Origin: a virus
IMG/VR virus record: IMGVR_UViG_3300031758_008397
Span: 22,281 to 86,280 of that record
Reading direction: 5' to 3' (one strand)
DNA length: 64,000 bases
Below are positions 53,373 through 59,383 of this stretch, in pieces. The notes under the pieces are model-generated. The model was not told the DNA's origin. It saw only the letters and a list, made by a program, of their open reading frames with translations, and made no database searches. The position numbers were made by a program, and so were the translations under genes. Each line of letters starts with the position of its first letter. The first letter of the stretch is position 1.

Positions 53373-53421
53373 GAGATTTATACTGCTATTAGAAATAATA
53401 ATGAGGCCAAATCTCTTTTTT
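53373..53421 (+). terminator. hairpin terminator
   Basis: GAGATTT (53373-53379) pairs with AAATCTC (53409-53415), followed by T6; the loop holds another small hairpin (TATTA/TAATA). Ends the Met/Ile tRNA transcript. Confidence 0.6.
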
Positions 53422-53458
53422 ATTAGGTATATTTAATATTATTACTGAACCTATAATT

Positions 53459-53507
53459 TATAGATACTTGGGAGAAGAACCCATGTAGGAAACATTAGTT
53501 GTCTATA
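53459..53507 (+). ncRNA. 49-base three-helix RNA element
   Basis: An 8-bp closing stem TATAGATA/TGTCTATA (one G-U) encloses two hairpins, TGGG-AGAAGAA-CCCA and TGT-AGGAA-ACA. The small size and cloverleaf-like order recall a truncated tRNA without a T-arm, but no anticodon can be assigned. Confidence 0.35.
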
Positions 53508-53532
53508 ATGTGTAATAATATAAAACATATAA

Positions 53533-53637
53533 ATAAAGTTGACTGAGTTTGGTTGAAAGTTGATACTAACTAGATTGCTTAAGTGAGGTTAGATACTCTA
53601 TACTTAAGCAACCAAGGGTTCAAATCCCTTACTTTAT
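53533..53637 (+). tRNA. tRNA-like, class II shape with 10-bp extra stem
   Basis: Acceptor ATAAAGT/ACTTTAT and T-arm AAGGG-TTCAAAT-CCCTT are perfect, and D-arm ACT-GAGTTTGGTTGAA-AGT is of Leu/Ser type. The middle is abnormal: a 10-bp helix TTGCTTAAGT/ACTTAAGCAA encloses GAGGTTAGATACTC, and CTAAC/GTTAG can pair as an alternative. No normal seven-base anticodon loop is visible, so the codon cannot be assigned. Confidence 0.5.
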
Positions 53638-53647
53638 TTATATAAAA

Positions 53648-53755
53648 ATATCTTTATCAGATCCAACGCTAGTGCAAGACTAGGGGTTTAGTAAAGTGGA
53701 TGGTTTACTTGTAATTTGTCAGCCATAAAGTCCGGCCCTATTGGTATAAAGATAT
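53648..53755 (+). ncRNA. tRNA-like RNA closed by a 10-bp outer helix
   Basis: The outer stem ATATCTTTAT/ATAAAGATAT is perfect. Inside are CTAGT-GCAAG-ACTAG (which could present GCA), GTAAA-GTGGATG-GTTTAC-type pairing, and ACTTGTAAT resembling a Thr(TGT) loop. The elements do not fold into a standard cloverleaf. About 60 bases before the next small gene. Confidence 0.35.
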
Positions 53756-53813
53756 ATGAAGTACAGCAAAGGTTTAGGGTTTTAACAAAGTATATTTGTG
53801 GCCTGTTAATGTG

Positions 53814-53954
53814 ATGGCTGGAACTTCTAAAACTAGAACCTATAAAGAATAGGAACAGCTATTAGATGGTGAACTTGGCAAGCCTTTTGTATTTAAACAG
53901 AATAAAACTGTTTGTAATGCAGAAGAAAGATTTACATCTGTTTGGAATTATTAA
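53814..53954 (+). CDS. small protein with in-frame TAG
   Basis: MAGTSKTRTYKE, then TAG (53850-53852), then EQLLDGELGKPFVFKQNKTV and NAEERFTSVWNY to TAA: 46 residues if TAG is read. With Gln the junction YKE-Q-EQLLDG is a normal helix. It lies right after the tRNA-like elements and before a zinc-ribbon gene. Function unknown. Confidence 0.45.
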
Positions 53955-53957
53955 TAT

Positions 53958-54167
53958 ATGGACCCAATCTCTATAGGAGTTGCTATGTTTATTGGTTGTT
54001 TGTTTTTTAAAACACAGCAAGATATGTTTATTGAGGAACAAAAGAAGTCTGCTTCTAAACCACAACAACAGACTTCTTCTCAACAACAAAGAAAACCACC
54101 ACAAACAAATAAGACTATTACTAAATGTCCTCATTGTGGTGGTAGTTTAGATAATGAAAAAGATTAA
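53958..54167 (+). CDS. small protein with membrane segment and zinc ribbon
   Basis: A 69-residue protein: hydrophobic N-terminus (ISIGVAMFIGCLFF), a Gln/Lys/Ser-rich linker (TSSQQQRKPPQTNK) and a C-terminal half zinc ribbon CPHCGG. Likely membrane-attached. It converges on the next HNH gene with one base between the stops. Function unknown. Confidence 0.5.
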   Translation: MDPISIGVAMFIGCLFFKTQQDMFIEEQKKSASKPQQQTSSQQQRKPPQTNKTITKCPHCGGSLDNEKD

Positions 54168-54168
54168 T

Positions 54169-54711
54169 TTAAGGGCTTAGTTTTTTAAGATATTTGGCTA
54201 CTGTTTTATCTGAAACACCTAAATATTCTGCAACTGCTAATTTAGTTTTTAATTTAGAATATAAATCTAATAAATCAATAGATTCCCAATCTAATTTCTT
54301 TTTACTTTGTTGAGAACATTTTGTAGAACAATATTTATGAGATTTTAATTTTGTATTATTACATAAAGGACATTTATCATAATATTGCTTAAACTTATAA
54401 TCCGCAAATTCTTCATTGAATGAAGTAAATATATTAGGTAAAATAGCTTTATCATTATGTATTTCTCTATGACAATTAGAACAAAGCAATATGCATTTTC
54501 TAAGTTCTTTTATAACTGTTTCCCAGGAACCACAGTTTGCTCTAAGTTTACTTAAACTATGTTCTTTTTCATTTGGATCTATATGATGTAATTCTAAAGC
54601 CTCATGACATTTATTGTAACTACATATTTGACAACAGCCTCCCATAGATTCTACAATTCTAGATTTAGAATTCTTTCTCCAGTTTTTTACTTGTTCAGAT
54701 TTTATAGTCAT
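54169..54711 (-). CDS. HNH endonuclease with C-terminal helix-turn-helix
   Basis: A 180-residue protein. CQICSYNKCHEALELHHIDP and LRKCILLCSNCHREIHN form the HNH core at residues 23-85; a zinc ribbon (CPLCNN ... YCSTKC) follows near 115-135, and the end KTKLAVAEYLGVSDKTVAKY is a helix-turn-helix. This is a common free-standing phage endonuclease design. It lies between tRNA clusters on the opposite strand. Confidence 0.8.
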   Translation of the reverse strand: MTIKSEQVKNWRKNSKSRIVESMGGCCQICSYNKCHEALELHHIDPNEKEHSLSKLRANCGSWETVIKELRKCILLCSNCHREIHNDKAILPNIFTSFNEEFADYKFKQYYDKCPLCNNTKLKSHKYCSTKCSQQSKKKLDWESIDLLDLYSKLKTKLAVAEYLGVSDKTVAKYLKKLSP

Positions 54712-54788
54712 ATATTTATCTGTACTTGTATTAATACAATAACAAATAATGTTATTAAAATGTATTCAGATTCATATAATACAAATCT

Positions 54789-54817
54789 TTGACAAGTGTT
54801 TATTATTAATATATAAT
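54789..54817 (+). promoter_or_regulatory. perfect consensus sigma70 promoter before the interrupted tRNA
   Basis: TTGACA (54789-54794), 17-base spacer, TATAAT (54812-54817), all exactly consensus. The predicted start is about 10 bases before the tRNA's first base. Confidence 0.75.
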
Positions 54818-54834
54818 AAACACTATAAATATAA

Positions 54835-54970
54835 TGTTTAGTAGCTCAGTTGGTAGAGCGTCTGACTGTGGCTTTTTAGTTTAATGTAAAACTATAGTTA
54901 ACTATATTATAGGTTCAATTCCTATAAAGGTCTTAATCAGAATGTCCCTGGTTCGATTCCAGGCTAGACA
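54835..54970 (+). tRNA. tRNA (GTG anticodon, His-like) interrupted after the anticodon
   Basis: Acceptor TGTTTAG/CTAGACA, D-arm GCTC-AGTTGGTA-GAGC, anticodon stem TCTGA/TCAGA and T-arm CCTGG-TTCGATT-CCAGG are all intact. The anticodon loop reads CT-GTG, then a 64-base insert (54871-54934), then AA; removing the insert restores a seven-base loop CTGTGAA. Discriminator is G and no G-1 is evident, unlike usual bacterial tRNA-His, so identity is uncertain. Confidence 0.7.
54871..54934 (+). other. tRNA-like insert (intron) in the anticodon loop
   Basis: With the preceding G, the insert folds as a second, smaller cloverleaf: acceptor GGCTTTT/AAAGGTC (G-U pairs allowed), D-arm GTTT-AATGTA-AAAC, a middle stem ATAGT/ATTAT around TAACTAT, and a T-arm ATAGG-TTCAATT-CCTAT. 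It is inserted between positions 36 and 37, the place where tRNA introns occur. No group I core is seen. Confidence 0.6.
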
Positions 54971-55021
54971 GTTGCTATTAAAACAATAGCAAACAAACAA
55001 CTAACTATAAAGGAGGTAACT

Positions 55022-55048
55022 GTGTTACTAGATATTATAATTGGTTAA
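55022..55048 (+). other. 8-codon mini-ORF with a perfect Shine-Dalgarno
   Basis: AAAGGAGGT lies six bases before GTG, then LLDIIIG and TAA. Most genes in this window have no Shine-Dalgarno, so this perfect match beside tRNA genes is notable. It may be a leader peptide or an anti-SD-binding site in an RNA, not a protein gene. Confidence 0.3.
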
Positions 55049-55053
55049 AACAA

Positions 55054-55210
55054 ATAGTAGTGGTGGAAAGATATACACTCATATCATGCGTTAGGTTGTG
55101 GTCCTAAAGAAGCAGTAAAATGAAAGATGATTGACAAGTGTACATAGTTAATTAGATCGCATGTGGTATGGATTGGGCACAAGTATAGGGTTAAATTCCC
55201 TACCTACTAT
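55054..55210 (+). tRNA. tRNA-like gene with about 110-base interior
   Basis: Acceptor ATAGTAG/CTACTAT and T-arm TAGGG-TTAAATT-CCCTA are clean, and TGGTGGAAAGATATACACT looks like a Leu-type D-arm. Between them a stem CATGCG/CGCATG (55085-55090, 55158-55163) encloses a hairpin TTAGG-TTGTGGT-CCTAA that looks like an anticodon arm with GTG, plus 50 further bases. An interrupted tRNA or two merged tRNAs are possible. Confidence 0.4.
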
Positions 55211-55256
55211 TTCTCTTAAACATGTAGTAATAGATATACAAATATATATATATATG

Positions 55257-55420
55257 ATTTTATAGAAGCTTCTATGAGTATGGCTGACTATAACATTGAG
55301 TATTATACTATTAACTCTCATAGAGTATAATGCAGATTCAATAAGAAAGTGTTAACTATACCATATTTAGTCCTCTTTCTTATATATCCCTTTGTATATT
55401 ACTACATGTTTATTTTTCTA
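55257..55420 (+). other. structured region without assigned RNA
   Basis: Several complementary stretches are present: CTATGAG/CTCATAG, ATTATACT/AGTATAAT, and ATAAGAAAG/CTTTCTTAT. They suggest further degenerate tRNA-like RNAs before tRNA-Gln. No reading frame of note is seen and I cannot assign an identity. Confidence 0.3.
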
Positions 55421-55423
55421 CAA

Positions 55424-55495
55424 TCTGGAAACGTCTAACGGTCTGACAGCACACTTTGACTGTGTACAATTGGAGGTTCAAATCCTTCTTCCAGA
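55424..55495 (+). tRNA. tRNA-Gln (TTG)
   Basis: Acceptor TCTGGAA/TTCCAGA, short D-stem GTC/GAC with TAACGGTCT loop, anticodon arm GCACA-CTTTGAC-TGTGT with TTG, T-arm GGAGG-TTCAAAT-CCTTC. Discriminator G. All stems are good. A Gln tRNA with UUG is the natural candidate for near-cognate reading of UAA/UAG seen in several genes here. Confidence 0.88.
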
Positions 55496-55526
55496 GTAGT
55501 TATTTATATATAACAAGGAGGTTATT

Positions 55527-55547
55527 ATGTCAGATATGGAATATTAA
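55527..55547 (+). other. 6-codon mini-ORF with a perfect Shine-Dalgarno
   Basis: AAGGAGG lies five bases before ATG TCA GAT ATG GAA TAT TAA. It sits 30 bases after tRNA-Gln and just before the next gene. Such a strong ribosome-binding site on a six-residue frame suggests a leader or a ribosome-loading site for the following gene, 8 bases downstream. Confidence 0.3.
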
Positions 55548-55554
55548 TAAAACT

Positions 55555-55788
55555 ATGATAAAAGTAGATCTTAAATTTAATAAAGAGAGTGACGGTCAAC
55601 ATAGTTATATACTATCTTTTACTTCTGATAAGAATAAAGATAAATATGCTGACATTGAGTTTGTTAATGATGGTGAAATATTAACAGGTAAAACAGATAG
55701 GATTAATCCTTCTGAAATTAAAACTATTACAACAGAATCTTTGTTTGATGTATTAGAAGATTTAATTAAATTTATGAATAAAGATTAA
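55555..55788 (+). CDS. hypothetical protein
   Basis: A 77-residue acidic protein from ATG (MIKVDLKFNKESDGQHSYIL). A longer frame upstream would overlap tRNA-Gln, so I use this start. Beta-rich, unknown. It overlaps the next gene by one base. Confidence 0.5.
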   Translation: MIKVDLKFNKESDGQHSYILSFTSDKNKDKYADIEFVNDGEILTGKTDRINPSEIKTITTESLFDVLEDLIKFMNKD

Positions 55789-56033
55789 TGAAATTAAAGT
55801 ATTTTTTTATTCTCTTTATCCGACTCTTTATAGTAGTCGGATTTTTAATGACTATTATTTATTTGTTAGCCCTTGCAACTAAATTGATAATAGGTAGTAA
55901 TTTAATGATTATTGCTGGCATATGTTTATATGTTGTATGTGTAGGGTTGATAGTTATCTTTTTAGAGGTAGCTAAAGACTTTTGGGTATTCTTGTGTAAA
56001 TTTATTAGGCGGATGTTTAACTTGTATGATTAA
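55788..56033 (+). CDS. small two-span membrane protein
   Basis: An 81-residue protein with two hydrophobic segments (IRLFIVVGFLMTIIYLLAL and LMIIAGICLYVVCVGLIVIF) and a basic C-terminus (KFIRRMFNLYD). It overlaps the SPFH lipoprotein gene by 8 bases and could be its membrane partner. Holin-like size, but no lysis genes are nearby. Confidence 0.55.
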   Translation: MKLKYFFILFIRLFIVVGFLMTIIYLLALATKLIIGSNLMIIAGICLYVVCVGLIVIFLEVAKDFWVFLCKFIRRMFNLYD

Positions 56034-56889
56034 TAAAAAAGTAGTTATTCCTTTTTTTGCTGGTCTTGTTGGAGTTGTTAGTGTTGCTTGTGGTTCAGTT
56101 CCTGAACCTGGAGAAACAGTATTAAAAGTATATAAAGCTGGTGATAATGCTGGGTTTGAAAAAGCAGAAATTGTTACTGGAAACTATGGAAATGACTTGA
56201 ATGTAGTATATTACAAAATTAATAATAAGATTGTTAATTATGTTTATACTAATAGTATGACAGAAGGTAGAGCAGCAGATGAATCTATTAAATTTAGAAC
56301 ATCTGATGGTTTTGTAATGAGTTCTAATATAGGCATCTCTTATATTATTGTAGATCCTAAAAAGTTTCTATCTGTGCAGAAGATGGAAGATGAAAGCTTA
56401 ACATTAGGGCCTCTATATATCCTACTTAGAGATAAAGTAAATAGTATTGGTAATACTTATTCCTTGAATGATCTAATTGCTATTCCTGGTCAAACTAATA
56501 AGCTTAATAACACTTCAAAAACTCTTGCTGATTTCCAAGCAAATGTTCTAAAACAATTGAATGAAGAAACAGCTAAATATGGTGTTAAGGTACTTAGTGT
56601 TACTTTTGTAAATGGTTTTACTCCTCCTAAAGAAATTGCTGAGCAGGTTCTAAATAGTCAAATGCAGCTTATTGAGACTCAAAAACAGACTAGCCTTTCT
56701 CAAACTAAAGCAACTCAGTATGAAAGTGAATTGAGGGCTGCTAATGCTAAACTTCAACTAGCAAAGATTGAGGCGGAAACAAGAAAGCTTGATTCAGTTG
56801 GTGTAACTAATGAATATGTAACTCTGCAAGTCATTGCTCTTCTTAAAGAGAAGTGGAATGGCAGCTTTGTTATTATTGATGGTAAGTAA
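56026..56889 (+). CDS. SPFH/band 7 (prohibitin-like) lipoprotein
   Basis: A 287-residue protein. The N-terminus is a lipoprotein signal (FFAGLVGVVSVACGS, lipobox VACG near residue 22). Then a band 7 domain: KFRTSDGFVMSSNIGISYII and KVLSVTFVNGFTPPKEI, followed by a helical region rich in Ala/Gln/Lys (residues 210-260) typical of SPFH oligomerisation. Such proteins form membrane rings; T4-like cyanophages also encode prohibitin-like proteins. Role unclear, perhaps membrane-domain control during infection. Confidence 0.75.
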   Translation: MINKKVVIPFFAGLVGVVSVACGSVPEPGETVLKVYKAGDNAGFEKAEIVTGNYGNDLNVVYYKINNKIVNYVYTNSMTEGRAADESIKFRTSDGFVMSSNIGISYIIVDPKKFLSVQKMEDESLTLGPLYILLRDKVNSIGNTYSLNDLIAIPGQTNKLNNTSKTLADFQANVLKQLNEETAKYGVKVLSVTFVNGFTPPKEIAEQVLNSQMQLIETQKQTSLSQTKATQYESELRAANAKLQLAKIEAETRKLDSVGVTNEYVTLQVIALLKEKWNGSFVIIDGK

Positions 56890-56895
56890 TTAGTT

Positions 56896-56938
56896 TAATA
56901 TTAACTCTGTTAGTATATAATTAACAGAGTTAATATTA
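56896..56938. terminator. 17-bp inverted repeat between genes
   Basis: TAATATTAACTCTGTTA (56896-56912) and its exact reverse complement at 56922-56938 flank a nine-base loop. No T-run follows; a U-rich descending arm exists on neither strand. It ends seven bases before the next ATG, so it may terminate transcription or occlude that start. Confidence 0.5.
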
Positions 56939-56945
56939 TAATAAT

Positions 56946-57155
56946 ATGATTGATACTATTGCTTCAAGTGAAGAATATGGATACATATATAAAAGAATTA
57001 GAATTACAAATATAAGCTCTTTACCTCTTACTATATCTTTTAAATATAATATAGAAGTTGAAAAGAAAAAGGTTAAAAACTTATTAGCCAATAGACATGA
57101 ATACAAAGCAAGTAGGACTGATTTAGATATATATGGAAACCAAATATTTCATTGA
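56946..57155 (+). CDS. small hypothetical protein
   Basis: A 69-residue protein (MIDTIASSEEYGYIYKRIRI...), beta then a basic helical end. It follows the hairpin and overlaps the next gene by 23 bases. Function unknown. Confidence 0.45.
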   Translation: MIDTIASSEEYGYIYKRIRITNISSLPLTISFKYNIEVEKKKVKNLLANRHEYKASRTDLDIYGNQIFH

Positions 57156-57819
57156 TGACTTAGAAAAGTATAAAGAATGGCAAGAGGGTAAAGCTTCTGT
57201 ATTTGAAGAGATAGAAAAAGAACTTGAAAATGAGGCTTTATCTCCATGTGGTAAATATAAATTAACTATTTATAAATATGTTACTGGGCCTAATACTTGG
57301 ACTTATACAGAAGGTATTGTAACTAGACTTAGTGATAATAAAGAGATAGTATCAGTTAAAAGAAACTACTCCTCTTTTTATCATTTCTTCTTTGATAAGT
57401 ATCTTATTGCTGGTGAGGATTATCAGGGTTATACTGTTGTTAATTTAGAGACAGAAACATCTAATGTTTACTTTCCAGAAGCTGCTTTTAAAGGACATGG
57501 TTTTTGTTGGGCGGCTATCTATGGAGTTGTTAATAACAAACTAATAGTAGAAGGTTGTTATTGGGGTGGCCCCTATGAAGTTGTTATTTATGACTTTAGT
57601 AATCCAGAAGTGTTACCTCTAACAGAACTAAATAGATTTGATGTTGATGGTTATGTTAGAGTAGAAGGTGATACAATAATCATTGAACAAGAATTAGAAT
57701 ATAGAAAGTCTGATGGTAAATTCTATAATGATTTATCAGATGATGAACAAAAGACATTAGATAATAACTTTCCTAAACTAAGTGCCTATAAAATAGTTCC
57801 ATTAAGTATAAAGATATAA
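57133..57819 (+). CDS. hypothetical protein, beta-rich
   Basis: A 228-residue protein with repeated beta hairpins (SPCGKYKLTIYKYVTG, LIVEGCYWGGPYEVVIYDF) that look like part of a beta-propeller. Similar small bacterial proteins exist without known function. Ends just before the tRNA-Tyr/Thr pair. Function unknown. Confidence 0.5.
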   Translation: METKYFIDDLEKYKEWQEGKASVFEEIEKELENEALSPCGKYKLTIYKYVTGPNTWTYTEGIVTRLSDNKEIVSVKRNYSSFYHFFFDKYLIAGEDYQGYTVVNLETETSNVYFPEAAFKGHGFCWAAIYGVVNNKLIVEGCYWGGPYEVVIYDFSNPEVLPLTELNRFDVDGYVRVEGDTIIIEQELEYRKSDGKFYNDLSDDEQKTLDNNFPKLSAYKIVPLSIKI

Positions 57820-57827
57820 TATAATAA

Positions 57828-57911
57828 GGGTGAGTATCCAAGTGGCTAAAGGGCGCTAACTGTAAAATCAGTTGATTTTTATCTTCATAGGTTTGACTCC
57901 TATCTTGCCCA
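57828..57911 (+). tRNA. class II tRNA, Tyr-like, abnormal anticodon arm
   Basis: Acceptor GGGTGAG/CTTGCCC, D-arm TATCCAAGTGGCTAAAGG, long variable region and T-arm ATAGG-TTTGACT-CCTAT suit bacterial tRNA-Tyr. CTGTAAA is present where Tyr has its GTA loop, but the flanks pair as AACTG-TAAAAT-CAGTT (six-base loop) or AACT-GTAAAATC-AGTT (eight). So either the anticodon arm is misformed or the anticodon is not GTA. Confidence 0.55.
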
Positions 57912-57941
57912 TTTTTAAGTCTGTTTAATATTAAGTATAAT

Positions 57942-58003
57942 GCCCTAGTAGCATAGTGGTCAAATGCGCCTACCTTGTAAGTAGGAGATATCTGATCTAG
58001 GGC
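57942..58003 (+). tRNA. tRNA-Thr (TGT) without a T-arm
   Basis: Acceptor GCCCTAG/CTAGGGC, D-arm GCAT-AGTGGTCAA-ATGC and anticodon arm CCTAC-CTTGTAA-GTAGG are perfect, with anticodon TGT at 57976-57978. Between the anticodon stem and the acceptor there are only 11 bases (AGATATCTGAT) instead of a variable loop plus 17-base T-arm. Total 62 bases. T6 follows directly and could terminate. Comparable T-armless tRNAs are known from nematode mitochondria, not from phages. Confidence 0.75.
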
Positions 58004-58036
58004 TTTTTTATTTAAATAAATAAGAATAAATTTAAT

Positions 58037-58351
58037 ATGATTGTAAAGACATTTGAACAAGAATTAAAAGATCTTCTTGCTAGATATATAGCTAGAATAG
58101 TATTTGAATATGATGTTAATTATAAGTATCACAATGTTAAAGTGATTAATGATAATGAAGAAGTATTATTTGAATCTGAGAACTCAAAAGAAAGAATTAC
58201 TATATTTAATGATATTGATATAAAAGATTATACAGACAAAGAAAAAGAAGTTATATTAAAAGACTTTAGTAATAAGCTATTATCTAATATAAAGGATATT
58301 CCACCTGAATTTGCTAAAATACTTTATGATAACTTTTGGGAATTAATATGA
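58037..58351 (+). CDS. hypothetical protein
   Basis: A 104-residue acidic protein (MIVKTFEQELKDLLARYIAR). No known motif. Ends in an ATGA overlap with the next gene. Function unknown. Confidence 0.5.
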   Translation: MIVKTFEQELKDLLARYIARIVFEYDVNYKYHNVKVINDNEEVLFESENSKERITIFNDIDIKDYTDKEKEVILKDFSNKLLSNIKDIPPEFAKILYDNFWELI

Positions 58352-58827
58352 CAACATTTACACTTATAGCCTATAGACCTAATCATAATTCTTGGGATGA
58401 ATATAATGATTCTTCTAATTCTGATTTACAAATAAATATATCTGAATCATTAGATGAAATTGTTAAGCATATTGTTAATTATGAATTTAGTACTGAATGT
58501 AGAAAATATAATTATAGATATGATGATTGGGAATTAACTTTACTTATAGATGGTAAAGAAGAATATTGGGATGAAGAAGATGAGACTAATATTCAACATA
58601 TGGCTCTTAGAGAAATATGTAATGATAAAGTTGCAGAAGGGATTGCTGCTACAAAACAACAAATAATAGAAAACAAAAGAAAGGCCGAAGAACAAAGAAT
58701 TATAAATGAACAGAGAAGAGCTGAAGAACAGAGGCTTTTACAAATTCAAATACAAGAAGAGAATAAAAGAAAAGAGTATGAGCTGTTTTTAAAGCTAAAA
58801 GAGAAATATAAAGATGTTAATTCCTAA
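58348..58827 (+). CDS. hypothetical protein with C-terminal coiled coil
   Basis: A 159-residue protein from the ATG overlapping the preceding stop (ATGA). N-terminal half beta-rich with many Asp/Trp (DDWELTLLIDGKEEYWDE); residues 95-150 are a charged coiled coil (RKAEEQRIINEQRRAEEQR). Overlaps the next gene by 14 bases. Function unknown. Confidence 0.5.
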   Translation: MTTFTLIAYRPNHNSWDEYNDSSNSDLQINISESLDEIVKHIVNYEFSTECRKYNYRYDDWELTLLIDGKEEYWDEEDETNIQHMALREICNDKVAEGIAATKQQIIENKRKAEEQRIINEQRRAEEQRLLQIQIQEENKRKEYELFLKLKEKYKDVNS

Positions 58828-59041
58828 TGAAACTATAAGAAGATATATTAATATTAATAAAGGCGTTGTTAATGCTAAAAGAGATAGAGTTTATATATTT
58901 ATAAATGGTGTGCCAATTGGCACAGTTATAAATCATTCAATTGAAGAAGTATTTGAGCCTATATATAATACTAAGTTAGTCTGGAAGGTTAAAGTTGAAA
59001 AGTGGGCAAATGATGCAACTTTAAGAATTACATTAAAATAA
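58814..59041 (+). CDS. small hypothetical protein
   Basis: A 75-residue basic, beta-rich protein (RRYININKGVVNAKRDRVYI). Last gene before the Gly/Ser tRNA cluster. Function unknown. Confidence 0.45.
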   Translation: MLIPNETIRRYININKGVVNAKRDRVYIFINGVPIGTVINHSIEEVFEPIYNTKLVWKVKVEKWANDATLRITLK

Positions 59042-59045
59042 TTAA

Positions 59046-59074
59046 TTGACTTAGTTTATTATATATGCTATAAG
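59046..59074 (+). promoter_or_regulatory. sigma70-type promoter of the Gly/Ser tRNA cluster
   Basis: TTGACT (59046-59051), 17-base spacer, TATAAG preceded by TGC (extended -10). The predicted start is just ahead of tRNA-Gly. Confidence 0.6.
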
Positions 59075-59087
59075 TAATATAATATTT

Positions 59088-59158
59088 GCGGGTGTAATTT
59101 AATGGTAAAATTATGGACTTCCACTCCATTTTTGCAAGTTCAAGTCTTGTCATCCGCT
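59088..59158 (+). tRNA. tRNA-Gly (TCC)
   Basis: Acceptor GCGGGTG/CATCCGC, D-arm ATTT-AATGGTA-AAAT, anticodon arm ATGGA-CTTCCAC-TCCAT with TCC, T-arm GCAAG-TTCAAGT-CTTGT. Standard cloverleaf, discriminator T. Confidence 0.9.
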
Positions 59159-59160
59159 TA

Positions 59161-59251
59161 GGAGTTATGTACTCATGTATCTTGTAACTCAGTGGGTAGA
59201 GGAAATTGTGTCAATAGTTCAAGTCTCTTCATTATACATATACATAACTCC
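59161..59251 (+). ncRNA. tRNA-like RNA on a long outer helix
   Basis: An 11-bp perfect stem GGAGTTATGTA/TACATAACTCC and a further ATGTAT/ATACAT stem carry a head with D-arm-like ACTC-AGTGGGTA-GAGG and a TTCAAGTC T-loop-like stretch. The anticodon region is reduced to ATTG-TGT-CAAT. It lies between good tRNA-Gly and tRNA-Ser genes. Function as a tRNA is doubtful. Confidence 0.4.
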
Positions 59252-59284
59252 ATAATTATATTATTTAGAAATAAGTAATATAAT

Positions 59285-59369
59285 GGAAGGCTGACCGAGT
59301 GGACTATGGTGCTTGTCTTGAAAACAAGTAAAGGTAAAACTTTCTAGGGTTCAAATCCCTAGCCTTCCT
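59285..59369 (+). tRNA. tRNA-Ser (TGA)
   Basis: Acceptor GGAAGGC/GCCTTCC, class II D-arm ACCGAGTGGACTATGGT, anticodon arm CTTGT-CTTGAAA-ACAAG with TGA, long variable arm (AAAGGTAAAACTTT) and T-arm TAGGG-TTCAAAT-CCCTA. Standard tRNA-Ser reading UCA. Confidence 0.88.
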
Positions 59370-59383
59370 TTTTTTAAGTTGTA

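Noticed and set aside
54835-54970. Firm tRNA-His identity
   Set aside because: The anticodon is GTG, but the usual G-1 and C73 of bacterial tRNA-His are not seen, so only the anticodon is stated.
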